NCBI GenBank assembly: GCA_965238155.1
Contig: OZ250175.1
Span: forward strand, 1,178,001 to 1,242,000
Reading direction: 5' to 3'
DNA length: 64,000 bases
Source of the DNA: BJGV01 sp964196335
GTDB lineage: Bacteria; Pseudomonadota; Gammaproteobacteria; Burkholderiales; Nitrosomonadaceae
Part shown: positions 53,164-62,013 of the stretch, piece after piece
Numbering within the stretch: position 1 is the first letter of the stretch
Layout of the letters: each line of letters opens with the position of its first letter
Notes under the pieces: generated by a model
What the model saw: the letters and a program-made list of their open reading frames with translations, nothing else
Databases searched by the model: none
What the model was told of the DNA's origin: nothing
Made by a program: the position numbers and the translations under genes

Positions 53164-53252
53164 GCCCGGATGGTGAAATTGGTAGACACAAGGGACTTAA
53201 AATCCCTCGGACTTAATCGTCCATGCCGGTTCGATTCCGGCTCCGGGCACCA
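53164..53252 (+). tRNA. tRNA-Leu (anticodon UAA)
   Basis: An 89-base cloverleaf with CCA and a long variable arm; anticodon loop CTTAAAA gives UAA. It is normally the third tRNA of the pgsA-linked operon. Here it is 17 kb away. No consensus promoter was obvious by eye. Confidence 0.95.
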
Positions 53253-53322
53253 AATAGAAATAATATAGGTGCTGTTATTCAAACAGTTAATCATTAGATA
53301 GCCTTTCAGTTGTGGTACTTAT

Positions 53323-53347
53323 ATGATATTTTCATTGAAAATATCAT
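53323..53347. terminator. Hairpin after tRNA-Leu, possible terminator
   Basis: An 11-base-pair stem (ATGATATTTTC and its complement) around ATT, followed by TTTG. The stem is AT-rich, so termination strength is doubtful. It sits just before the decayed integrase gene. Confidence 0.4.
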
Positions 53348-53364
53348 TTTGAGGGCTATTTAAT

Positions 53365-54192
53365 TTGAATATCCGGTATACCTATTCGCGAGGTAATGAT
53401 TATTACTATCAGAGAAAAATACCCCGGGACTTACTCTGTCATTATGCAGGTTCATCACACATCAAGATCAAGCTCAAAATTGATAATATAAATCAGATAG
53501 CTAAACAAGTGGGTCTTATTAATAAACAGTATGAATCAGTCTGGGCCTCACTTCGTAGCAATCAGGACAACACCAATATACCTACGAAGATCCAAATCTC
53601 AGAACTATGTGCTCCCGCAAAGGAGCAGAGAGGGCTTGATTCCAATCAGCTTTCTACACTTGTACATGCATGTAAAAATAAAGATGATGATGTTAGGTGG
53701 TTACTTGCATTGCAGCTTGGTCTGGACTGCAAACTTGCTGAAGTTACTGGTTTAGCATTAAATGATCTGCGTTTGAATGTAGGGCTTCCTTATGTATCTT
53801 TTCAGTCAAATCCGTAGCGGGTATTTAAGAATATTTCTAAAAAAAGAAATGTTCCACTTGTTGGTATTTCTCTGTGGGCAGCATATAAGATTGTAGAGTC
53901 AGCAAAGAGGAGACAATTTTATGCATTTCCTCGATACACTAACGGTAATCAATGTAATATGAATTCTGCATCTGCAACTATCAATAAGTGGATTAGATCA
54001 TTAGGCATTGATAAAACGACTCATGATCTGCAATATACGATGAGAGGCAGATTAGAGAAGGCTGGTGTGCCCATGTTGATTCAGGACTTCATAGGAGGTT
54101 ATGACCGTAAGAGCAAAGTTGATGATTCCAGGATGACGTATGGGTTAGAGCAGTTGAAAATCTGGCTTGATAAAGCCGCCATTAAAACTTGA
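53365..54192 (+). pseudogene. Decayed tyrosine integrase beside tRNA-Leu
   Basis: Reads as one integrase interrupted by an in-frame TAG near 53815. The first part has NIRYTYSRGNDYYYQRKIPRDL, the integrase N-terminal look. Catalytic residues are lost or changed: LDCKLAEVTGL lacks the usual Arg, and HDLQYTMRGRL has Gln where Arg is expected, and GG replaces GH. The end still has a Tyr (MTYGLEQL). It is a remnant of an older element that used tRNA-Leu. Confidence 0.82.
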
Positions 54193-54287
54193 ATACTATA
54201 AGGTTTGCACTGACCCTTAGGGTTGTCTAAATCGACTTCTTGTTAATTCTTCTGCAAATTAGTTTGGAATAGATTATGGAATAACTA

Positions 54288-54674
54288 GTGAATCTGTCAT
54301 TTGTCTCAGCTTTTTTCTTAACATGCTTGATGACTGCTTGTGTTACAGCTCCGCCCCGATCAAGTCAAAATGCCTTTAAATTGATTCAAGAAGGACGTAT
54401 TCCTGTTAAAAATACACAGGCATTTACTGATTGCTTAATGGATGGCTTTGATGTGGCATCTTTTGTTTTTACAACTGCTGGTGTTAGGCAGCAACGACGT
54501 GTAGAGGGATACCGTGTAGAAGTTATAACAAATTCTGCGATTCTCATTAGTGCTGATGTATCTGATACCGGTTACGTTAAACTTTTTGAAAGTGAGGTTG
54601 CGGCATTGGTTCCAACAACAGAAGAACGAAATGTATTTGCAGAATGCCTGAAGAGGTTTCAATCTATAAACTAA
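54288..54674 (+). CDS. Putative lipoprotein (128 aa)
   Basis: Starts at GTG; signal LSFVSAFFLTCLMTACVTAPP with lipobox MTAC. Remaining ~110 residues contain FTDCLMDGFDVASFVFTTAG and FAECLKRFQ with two Cys. Unknown function. No clear Shine-Dalgarno. Confidence 0.55.
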   Translation: MNLSFVSAFFLTCLMTACVTAPPRSSQNAFKLIQEGRIPVKNTQAFTDCLMDGFDVASFVFTTAGVRQQRRVEGYRVEVITNSAILISADVSDTGYVKLFESEVAALVPTTEERNVFAECLKRFQSIN

Positions 54675-54918
54675 TTAGCTTTTAGATGACAATTATATTT
54701 ATAAATCTGGATTTTCTAATAACATAAAACAGTATAAATAACCGTTCTATTCAAACTATATTTCGAGTGTATGCTGTGGTACTCTGATATTACTTAACAA
54801 GTAATGGAGAAGGGGCTGGATTAAGGTATCTGAGTAGTTTGATCTGCTTCCTGACAATAGCTAAAGAAAACGCAATAGAATGCTTTAATATAAATTAATT
54901 ATTTGGAGAAATTTTACT

Positions 54919-55104
54919 ATGAAGACAGGAAAACGGCTGGTTCATATAGTAATTATCTTAACCATGATCCCGATGCTATCAGGTTGCTGGTTCTTGCTGG
55001 GGGCGACTGGCGGAGGTGCCGGTGCATACGTGGCTACTGAAAAGGGGTATGGGGTCCAAAGCCCTATAACCAAAGAAGAGGATAAAAAAGAAGAGTCTAA
55101 ATAG
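54919..55104 (+). CDS. Small lipoprotein (61 aa)
   Basis: Signal ending in the lipobox MLSGC, followed by a Gly/Ala-rich stretch (GATGGGAGAYVA) and a charged tail (KEEDKKEESK). TTTGGAG before ATG. Role unknown. Confidence 0.65.
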   Translation: MKTGKRLVHIVIILTMIPMLSGCWFLLGATGGGAGAYVATEKGYGVQSPITKEEDKKEESK

Positions 55105-55132
55105 TATTTATTCTGATCAGAACTTTCTTTTC

Positions 55133-55612
55133 TTAGGATTTAATTCTTTTTGCTCTCCAGTATTTGGATTTCCAGTAATTGTTATCCAGTCTGGAGATTG
55201 TTACACCCTGACTTGTTGATGCATGTAAAAATTTTCTATGCTCCAGATATATACCAACGTGTCTTTTGAACTTGCCGGTTTTAAAAAATACTAAATCCCC
55301 TGCCTGTAGTTGGCTTCTTTCAACATTACTCCCCGTTGCTACCTGTAAATGAGTTGTCCTGGGCAGGACTATTCTTAGTTTGGATTTAAATGTGATAAAC
55401 ACAAAGCCAGAGCAATCGATACCGTTTTTATTTAAGCCGCCAAGCTTATATTTAGTTCCTTTCCATTGAGCGTATTGCGCATAAAGCTTTTTCTTAATTG
55501 ACCCGGTATGTGTTCCTCCGGTTTGCGGGGAATAGGTGTTTCTATCAGGCACAAGGCTGCATCCGGCAAGTACAAAAATAAAAGATATGATGATCCAGGT
55601 TTTGTCTGCCAT
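55133..55612 (-). CDS. NlpC/P60-family peptidase, lipoprotein
   Basis: Starts at the ATG giving MADKTWIIISFIFVLAGC; lipobox LAGC. Catalytic Cys in NGIDCSGFVF, His in RHVGIYLEHRKFLHAS, as in Spr-like cell-wall endopeptidases. 159 residues. The next gene upstream (55632-55982) ends 20 bases before this start. Confidence 0.82.
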   Translation of the reverse strand: MADKTWIIISFIFVLAGCSLVPDRNTYSPQTGGTHTGSIKKKLYAQYAQWKGTKYKLGGLNKNGIDCSGFVFITFKSKLRIVLPRTTHLQVATGSNVERSQLQAGDLVFFKTGKFKRHVGIYLEHRKFLHASTSQGVTISRLDNNYWKSKYWRAKRIKS

Positions 55613-55631
55613 AAATTTTGTAATATTCAGA

Positions 55632-55982
55632 TTAACTCTGCACATTTCCCCTGGTATCCTGACTGAAAATGTTTACCCATTTATTTAAACGATGGGCCCA
55701 GATAGAAGTAATATAAAATAAGTTTTGAGTATCTTGTGCTTCATTCTTTAAAAATATTGCAGTTGCTGAGTAAGTCAGACTTACAATTTCCGGGCCAAGC
55801 TGTATTAACTGTGCAGAGCCCATCTCATAGCTTGAAATAACAGGGCCATTCCGAAGTTGTTCTAAGTGATCTTCCTTAGAACTTATGCCGGATTCGTAGA
55901 CGCCCAGGAAATCGTCTGAGAGAAGATTTGCATCGGCATTTACATCACCGTTTTTCAGAGCTTCCCAGACCTGCTTTTCCAA
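55632..55982 (-). CDS. SnoaL/NTF2-like domain protein (DUF4440 type)
   Basis: 116 residues, KQVWEALKNGDVNADANLLSDDFLGVYESG and LTYSATAIFLKNEAQDTQNLFYITSIWAHRLNKW, the typical alpha-beta cone of SnoaL-like proteins. Substrate unknown. Same strand and 20 bases before the NlpC/P60 start. Confidence 0.65.
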   Translation of the reverse strand: MEKQVWEALKNGDVNADANLLSDDFLGVYESGISSKEDHLEQLRNGPVISSYEMGSAQLIQLGPEIVSLTYSATAIFLKNEAQDTQNLFYITSIWAHRLNKWVNIFSQDTRGNVQS

Positions 55983-56441
55983 TCCTACAAAAAAGTTAAG
56001 ATCATATTCCAGAAGGCCTCCCTGGTCGTTACATCACATAAAAATTAACAGGCATATCTAAACTAAACAATCGGTCAATTTTGCGCAATACTTTATTACT
56101 TAGGTTATAGGTAATTAAATGAAGCATATACTATCCAAAATGCCATTACTTTTTATACATTATTTGAAAATTTAAATGCCATACCCAGTTAGATACGTGA
56201 GTTGCGATATTGTAAATATTTGGCTCAGGATCATCATTACACCTATCAGCCTAGACTATAGTTAGATAAATTAATTTAGAATTGGACATAAAAATTATGT
56301 AAGAGTTCGATAATATATAGACAGAATAGTTTGTTTGATGTATGTTGCTATGAAGAACGTCTGTATTTTAATATGGTCGTTCTCGTATGTATTTTTTATA
56401 GTAAAGTAGGACTACAATGACGACACTGAAATTTAGCGTTT
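55983..56441. other. Intergenic region before urtA
   Basis: About 460 bases with no gene. It is AT-rich and holds weak inverted repeats (AGAACG/CGTTCT near 56354-56378). It lies upstream of the part that is duplicated before the second urtA. Confidence 0.5.
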
Positions 56442-56527
56442 CGTTACAGATATAGTTGTAGAATTATGTTACAGATTCATGTATTCAGTTTGTTCTACTT
56501 AAAACTCTCAGGGAGGAGTAACACATT
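56442..56527 (+). promoter_or_regulatory. urtA leader region, duplicated
   Basis: 86 bases before the urtA ATG that recur exactly at 63087-63172. Contains a 9-base direct repeat (GTTACAGAT at 56443 and 56468, 25 bases apart) and a strong Shine-Dalgarno GGGAGGAG. A promoter is likely here but no clean sigma-70 pair is seen. Confidence 0.5.
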
Positions 56528-57784
56528 ATGATACGTCGCCACTTTATTAAATCACTTGCAATTGCAGCATCACTTAGTGTGATGGGTGCTAATGCTTACG
56601 CTGCTGATACCATCAAGGTAGGCATCTTACATTCGCTATCAGGTACGATGGCTATATCCGAAACTGCATTAAAAGAAACAGCGCTCATGACCATCGCCGA
56701 TATCAATGCTAAAGGCGGCGTACTGGGCAAACAACTGGAAGCTGTAGTAGTTGACCCGGCTTCAAACTGGCCGTTATTTGCTGAAAAAGCCCGTCAGCTT
56801 TTAGGACAGGATAAAGTTTCAGTAGTATTTGGTTGCTGGACATCAGTTTCACGCAAATCAGTGCTACCTGTATTTAAAGAGCTGAATGGTCTGCTGTTTT
56901 ACCCGGTGCAATACGAGGGTGAAGAGCTGGAATATAACGTGTTCTATACCGGTGCTGCACCTAACCAGCAAGCAATTCCGGCAGTAGAATATCTGATGAG
57001 CGAGGAAGGCGGTGGGGCTAAACGCTGGGTCTTGCTTGGTACCGATTATGTTTATCCTCGTACCACCAATAAAATCCTACGTGCGTTCTTGAAGTCTAAG
57101 GGTGTTGCGAATAAGGATATCGATGAAGCATACACTCCGTTCGGTCATAGTGATTATCAGACTATTGTTGCCAACGTCAAGAAATTTGCTCAGGGCGGCA
57201 AGACTGCGGTAATTTCTACCATCAACGGTGATTCCAACGTGCCTTTCTATAAAGAGCTGGGTAATGCCGGCCTGAAAGCTACCGATGTACCGGTAGTCGC
57301 TTTCTCGGTGGGTGAAGAAGAGCTGCGTGGTGTTGATACCAAACCTCTGGTAGGTCACCTTGCTTCATGGAACTATTTCCAGTCGCTCAAAAATCCTACA
57401 AACAAGAAATTTATCAAGATGTATAAGGATTGGGCTAAGAAAGCTAAACTACCGAACCCTTCCAGTGTTGTAACCAATGATCCTATGGAAGCTACTTACA
57501 TTGGTATACATATGTGGAAGCAGGCTGTAGAGAAAGCTAAATCTACTGACGTTGATAAAGTGATTGCTGCTGTAGGCGGTCAAACCTTTAAGGCGCCAAA
57601 CGGATTTACTATTAAGATGGATGAAAAAAACCATCACCTGCACAAACCGGTATTTGTCGCGGAAGTACGTGCTGACGGCCAGTTTAATGTAGTGTGGAAG
57701 ACCAAGGGTCCTGTTAAGGCAGCCCCGTGGAGCCCGCACATTGCAGGTAATGATAAGAGAAAAAATTACGCAACAAAGCCGTAA
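56528..57784 (+). CDS. urtA: Urea ABC transporter, substrate-binding protein
   Basis: Periplasmic urea receptor, 418 residues. Signal peptide IKSLAIAASLSVMGANAYA, then TIKVGILHSLSGTMA, YPVQYEGEE and TDYVYPRTTN, all typical UrtA. Codon use and GC look higher than in neighbours, as for a highly expressed gene. Followed by a strong terminator, so it can be made in excess over the other subunits. A second copy starts at 63173. Confidence 0.95.
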   Translation: MIRRHFIKSLAIAASLSVMGANAYAADTIKVGILHSLSGTMAISETALKETALMTIADINAKGGVLGKQLEAVVVDPASNWPLFAEKARQLLGQDKVSVVFGCWTSVSRKSVLPVFKELNGLLFYPVQYEGEELEYNVFYTGAAPNQQAIPAVEYLMSEEGGGAKRWVLLGTDYVYPRTTNKILRAFLKSKGVANKDIDEAYTPFGHSDYQTIVANVKKFAQGGKTAVISTINGDSNVPFYKELGNAGLKATDVPVVAFSVGEEELRGVDTKPLVGHLASWNYFQSLKNPTNKKFIKMYKDWAKKAKLPNPSSVVTNDPMEATYIGIHMWKQAVEKAKSTDVDKVIAAVGGQTFKAPNGFTIKMDEKNHHLHKPVFVAEVRADGQFNVVWKTKGPVKAAPWSPHIAGNDKRKNYATKP

Positions 57785-57805
57785 TCAAGTAAAGAAATAA
57801 ATTAG

Positions 57806-57838
57806 AACGCCTCCGGCAAAAACCGGAGGCGTTTTTTT
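57806..57838 (+). terminator. Strong intrinsic terminator after urtA
   Basis: 11-base-pair stem (AACGCCTCCGG and its complement) with a 6-base loop and seven T. It separates urtA from urtBCDE. Confidence 0.93.
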
Positions 57839-57933
57839 GCGTTTGTTTATTTAAGTATAATTTGATCTAATATTTGCTGTATTTAATCAGATCCATTTCT
57901 TAATAAGTTATAAGGAATTAACAGTATAAGGCC
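57839..57933. other. AT-rich stretch between the terminator and the gene remnant
   Basis: No gene or signal seen. Confidence 0.4.
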
Positions 57934-58116
57934 TTAAATAAGTAGTGCCGCTGCAACATTCCGTCCTTCTGCCATAAGGATATTATAGGTTCGGCATGCA
58001 GCATTAGTATCCATCACTTCAACGCCGGTTTTAATCGCTATTAATTTTTTTGTTACTAATGGTGAAGGAAAGCGTAAGCAACAAAAGAAAAACTTCGTTT
58101 CTTTTGACAGACGGAA
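57934..58116 (-). pseudogene. Remnant of a Mth938/DUF498-like gene (C-terminal end)
   Basis: Minus strand reads RFPSPLVTKKLIAIKTGVEV, then MDTNAACRTYN, then ILMAEGRNVAAALLI and a stop at 57936. This matches the end of the Mth938 domain. Upstream of it the frame meets a TGA at 58119 and no start codon follows in this frame, so only about 60 codons remain. It sits between urtA and urtB. Confidence 0.65.
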
Positions 58117-58119
58117 TCA

Positions 58120-58384
58120 GCCAAATAAAACGGATGTCATAAAGAGAAGACAATGCCCAAAAAGATTTATTCTTTTAAGATTAATTTTTAGTTCTTATAT
58201 TTCTATAGCCAGCGTAATTTTAGGCTTGACCGATCAAAATGGACTTGATATTATCCGTTTCGGATTGGGTTTTATGTATTGTACTAAATCTCCTGAACAT
58301 GCTTGTTGAGTTGTCTTTCAAGAAGAGAAAAAGAGTCTTTTAAAAAGACCGGTTATTATTTCAAAAAGACCAAGTATTATTTTT
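58120..58384. promoter_or_regulatory. urtB leader with tandem 21-base repeat
   Basis: No gene. A 21-base unit starting AAAAAGACC and ending TTATTATTT/GTATTATTT occurs twice (from 58343 and 58364) just before urtB. It may be a binding site for a regulator of urtBCDE. Confidence 0.45.
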
Positions 58385-60082
58385 TTGATGATTTATAATT
58401 GGCTTTCCAAAAAGCCATTGGGTATAATTAATTCCATGCTTTGTAAACTTCAGTTCAGGGCTTCACCTCTAAAAGTTTTACGCACTATCTTCCTCTTACC
58501 TTGGTTGGCGGCGATGATTGCCTTACCTGTAAATGCTACTCCACTGGATCCGGAGTTAGTAGGTCAGCTAAATGGAGATGGGAATAAGGCAAAGACCACG
58601 GCCATTAAAGAGTTGACTCTTTTGGCAACTCCCGAAGCAATACAAATACTAAGAGCACTGTCTGAGGATCAATTAATGATAGCTGGTGACAGCGGAGAAC
58701 TTCTTCTTCGTATGGATGGGGAGCGGGCTTTTGATGCTGCCACCGGTGAAGAAGTTTCGCCAGTACCGGAAGACATGGATCAGTTGTATCCGAATAACCG
58801 TGTACGTGTTGTATTAAATACCAGTTTATCCATATTGAAGTTATTTGACCCGGATCGTGATGTGAGGCTTGAGGCAGCCAAGCAGATTGAAGATACAGGG
58901 GGAGCGGATGCTGCATTCCTACCCGTCATGGATAAGGTCCTGACAAAAGAGACAGACTCTGAGATTAAAGAAGTAATAACGCTTGTAAAAGCCATGATTG
59001 GTGTCAAAAGTACTGATCCAGCCATTAGGTTGAAAGCAGTACAGGATTTGGGACAGAGTGATAACCCGGATATTAAATTAAAGCTTACCGAAATGACCGA
59101 TCCTGCTAATGAAGCAGATAGCGGAGTACGTTCAGCTGCAGCAGAATCACTGGCATCGCTTGAGCAGAAGATACTGATAGGGGAGACGGTTACCCGTGTG
59201 TTTACCGGGGTAAGTCTGGGTAGTATACTTTTATTAGCAGCACTTGGGCTTGCGATTACATATGGGGTTATGGGTATTATCAACATGGCTCATGGCGAGT
59301 TGCTGATGATTGGTGCCTTTGCAACTTTTGTAGTCCATGATTTTTTCCGGGATCATTTTGCCGAATATTTTGACTGGTATATAGTCGCTGCGGTTCCGGT
59401 GGCATTTTTTAGTGCGGCCATAGTTGGTGTCATAATGGAGCGTACAGTCATTCGCTGGCTTTATGGCCGAGCGCTTGAAACACTGCTGACTACCTGGGGT
59501 ATTTCGCTGATTCTGATTCAAACCGTTCGAGTCACATTCGGTACATTTAACCAGGAAATTGCTAATCCGTCATGGTTATCAGGTAGTGTGGAAGTGATGA
59601 GTAATGTAAATCTTCCCTGGAATAGAATAATAATTATCGCATTCGCAGTATTGGTGCTTGCACTGGTATGGGTATTGCTTAATCGTACACGGCTTGGGCT
59701 GTTTGTACGTGCGGTAACACAAAATCGTGCTATGGCAGGTTGTGTGGGCGTACCTACAGCACGTATAGATACAGTAGCGTTTGCTTTAGGTGCGGCTATC
59801 GCGGGACTGGGTGGCGTTGCACTATCGCAAGTTTCTAATGTGGGTCCGGAAATGGGTCAGGGTTATATTGTTGATTGTTTCATGACGGTAGTGTTGGGTG
59901 GCGTGGGTCAGCTTGCAGGTACCGTATGGGCGGCAATGGGTATAGGAATAGTTACAAAACTTGTTGAGGGCGGATTAGGTGCAGTAATTGCAAAAATTGT
60001 AGTACTTGCCATTATCATCCTTGTTATTCAGAAAAGACCACAGGGGATCTTTGCACTTAAAGGAAGAGTTGCTGACGATTAA
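58385..60082 (+). CDS. urtB: Urea ABC transporter permease UrtB
   Basis: 565 residues. An N-terminal signal-like helix and a HEAT-like soluble part (LDPELVGQLNGDGNKAK; SDNPDIKLKLTEM) precede the permease core with MGIINMAHGELLMIGAFATF and VGVPTARIDTVAFALGAAIAGLGGVALS. The N-terminal part is common in proteobacterial UrtB. No good Shine-Dalgarno before the ATG; in-frame ATG at 58436 is an alternative start. Confidence 0.92.
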   Translation: MMIYNWLSKKPLGIINSMLCKLQFRASPLKVLRTIFLLPWLAAMIALPVNATPLDPELVGQLNGDGNKAKTTAIKELTLLATPEAIQILRALSEDQLMIAGDSGELLLRMDGERAFDAATGEEVSPVPEDMDQLYPNNRVRVVLNTSLSILKLFDPDRDVRLEAAKQIEDTGGADAAFLPVMDKVLTKETDSEIKEVITLVKAMIGVKSTDPAIRLKAVQDLGQSDNPDIKLKLTEMTDPANEADSGVRSAAAESLASLEQKILIGETVTRVFTGVSLGSILLLAALGLAITYGVMGIINMAHGELLMIGAFATFVVHDFFRDHFAEYFDWYIVAAVPVAFFSAAIVGVIMERTVIRWLYGRALETLLTTWGISLILIQTVRVTFGTFNQEIANPSWLSGSVEVMSNVNLPWNRIIIIAFAVLVLALVWVLLNRTRLGLFVRAVTQNRAMAGCVGVPTARIDTVAFALGAAIAGLGGVALSQVSNVGPEMGQGYIVDCFMTVVLGGVGQLAGTVWAAMGIGIVTKLVEGGLGAVIAKIVVLAIIILVIQKRPQGIFALKGRVADD

Positions 60083-60089
60083 AACTATT

Positions 60090-61205
60090 ATGACTACTGC
60101 GCGCACCCCTTTTGTAATTCGCTTTTTTTCTGCTACCGGCCGTACAGGATGGGTGGCATTGATGCTGTTTGCCCTCTTGACCATTGTGGCAGTGCCAGTA
60201 TGTCATCTTATGTTTGCTGAAGGGGATCCCCTGTTTGTTTCTACTTTTTACGTGACACTTATTGGTAAGATTATGTGTTACGCAATTGTAGCAGTAGCAA
60301 TGGATCTGATCTGGGGGTATGCGGGAGTTCTTTCTTTAGCTCAGGGATTATTCTTCGCACTAGGCGGTTATGCCTTTGGTATGTATTTAATGCGTAGTAT
60401 TGGTCTTGATGGTGTATACCAGTCACACCTGCCAGACTTCATGGTTTTTCTTGATTGGAAAGAGTACCCCTGGTTCTGGGCATTTACTGACAGCTTCATA
60501 TATTCAATATTTTTAGTTGTTGCTGCACCAGGGTTGCTGGCTTTTGTATTTGGTTTTTTTGTTTTCCGCTCGCGTGTTAAGGGTGTTTACTTTGCCATTA
60601 TTTCTCAAGCAATGCTATATGCGTTTTTGTTGTTATTTTTCATGAACAATACTGGTTTTGGCGGAAACAATGGTTTTACCGATTTCAAGCGCATTCTCGG
60701 ATATGATATTACTTCTCCGGAAATGAGAGCAACGTTGTTTGCGTTAAGTTCAGCTACACTGATGTTTGCACTTCTGTTTGGGCGTTACCTGGTTTCGTCG
60801 AAATATGGCCGCATACTGACTGCAATTCGTGATGCAGAGATGAGGGTTATGTTCCTGGGTTACAATCCGTTATGGTATAAACTTTTCGTTTGGACGGTTG
60901 CGGCCATAATATGTGGGATTGCCGGAGCACTCTATGTTCCGCAAATTGGCATCATAAATCCTAGTGAAATGGCAACAGCTAATTCTATTGAGATTGCTAT
61001 TTGGGCTGCTATCGGTGGTCGGGGTACTCTGATTGGTCCTGCGATAGGAGCGTTCGTAGTTAATTTATCTAAGAGTTGGTTCACGGTGGCATTTCCTGAA
61101 TACTGGCTATACTTCCTCGGGCTATTGTTTGTATTGGTTACCCTATTGTTGCCCCAGGGATTAGTAGGTTTGTACCAGCAACTGCGAGCACGGAGTACAC
61201 GATGA
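60090..61205 (+). CDS. urtC: Urea ABC transporter permease UrtC
   Basis: 371 residues from the ATG giving MTTARTPFVIRFF; an earlier in-frame ATG (60006) overlaps urtB and is not needed. About ten hydrophobic helices; LSLAQGLFFALGGYAFGMYLM and PSEMATANSIEIAIWAAIGGRGTL are the family blocks. Seven bases after the urtB stop. Confidence 0.92.
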   Translation: MTTARTPFVIRFFSATGRTGWVALMLFALLTIVAVPVCHLMFAEGDPLFVSTFYVTLIGKIMCYAIVAVAMDLIWGYAGVLSLAQGLFFALGGYAFGMYLMRSIGLDGVYQSHLPDFMVFLDWKEYPWFWAFTDSFIYSIFLVVAAPGLLAFVFGFFVFRSRVKGVYFAIISQAMLYAFLLLFFMNNTGFGGNNGFTDFKRILGYDITSPEMRATLFALSSATLMFALLFGRYLVSSKYGRILTAIRDAEMRVMFLGYNPLWYKLFVWTVAAIICGIAGALYVPQIGIINPSEMATANSIEIAIWAAIGGRGTLIGPAIGAFVVNLSKSWFTVAFPEYWLYFLGLLFVLVTLLLPQGLVGLYQQLRARSTR

Positions 61206-62011
61206 GTGATGTAACATCAGACACAAACAATGCACAAGAAGAAGGGTCTTCATCTGCTGCTCCGGCACAAAGCAATGATGCAATTCTGGAAATTTCAAAT
61301 ATTTCAGTATCGTTCGATGGCTTCAAGGCGCTTAATGATCTTAGTATGAAATTTATACGCAATGAATTGCGCTGCATTATTGGTCCTAACGGCGCCGGTA
61401 AAACTACAATGATGGATTGTATTACCGGAAAGACAAGGCCTGATGAGGGTACCTGTATTTTCAACAATACAGTCGATCTTTCAAAACTTTCTGAGGCGGA
61501 AATTGCTTTGGTTGGTATTGGTAGAAAATTTCAAAAACCTACTGTATTTGAAAGTCACACCGTATTTGAGAATCTTGAACTTGCGATGAAAACTGATAAG
61601 CGGGTTCGTTTCAGCTTGTTTGCAGTAGTTGACGATGTTATGCGTGATCGTATTGCTGATACATTACGACTAATAAACCTTAACGAACATGCCGATCAAC
61701 TGGCTGGACGCATATCTCATGGTCAGAAGCAATGGCTGGAAATAGGCATGTTACTAATGCAAGGCCCGCAGCTATTATTGCTAGATGAGCCTGTTGCCGG
61801 TATGACCGATGATGAAACGGAGCGTACAGGTGAATTATTTAATTCTCTGAAAGGTAAACATTCGTTAGTTGTGGTTGAACATGATATGGATTTTGTTGCA
61901 CAACTTAAGAGCATGGTTACTGTGCTTGATCAGGGTTCTCTGTTATGTGAAGGTGAGATGGCTGCAGTGCAGTCTAATCCGAAAGTTATTGAGGTTTATC
62001 TGGGACGTTAA
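61202..62011 (+). CDS. urtD: Urea ABC transporter ATPase UrtD
   Basis: 269 residues. A 30-residue acidic low-complexity tail at the N-terminus (SDTNNAQEEGSSSAAPAQS), then Walker A GPNGAGKTT, signature ISHGQKQWLEIG and Walker B LLLLDEPVAGM. Its ATG overlaps the urtC stop as ATGA. Pairs with UrtE to drive urea import. Confidence 0.93.
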   Translation: MSDVTSDTNNAQEEGSSSAAPAQSNDAILEISNISVSFDGFKALNDLSMKFIRNELRCIIGPNGAGKTTMMDCITGKTRPDEGTCIFNNTVDLSKLSEAEIALVGIGRKFQKPTVFESHTVFENLELAMKTDKRVRFSLFAVVDDVMRDRIADTLRLINLNEHADQLAGRISHGQKQWLEIGMLLMQGPQLLLLDEPVAGMTDDETERTGELFNSLKGKHSLVVVEHDMDFVAQLKSMVTVLDQGSLLCEGEMAAVQSNPKVIEVYLGR

Positions 62012-62013
62012 TT

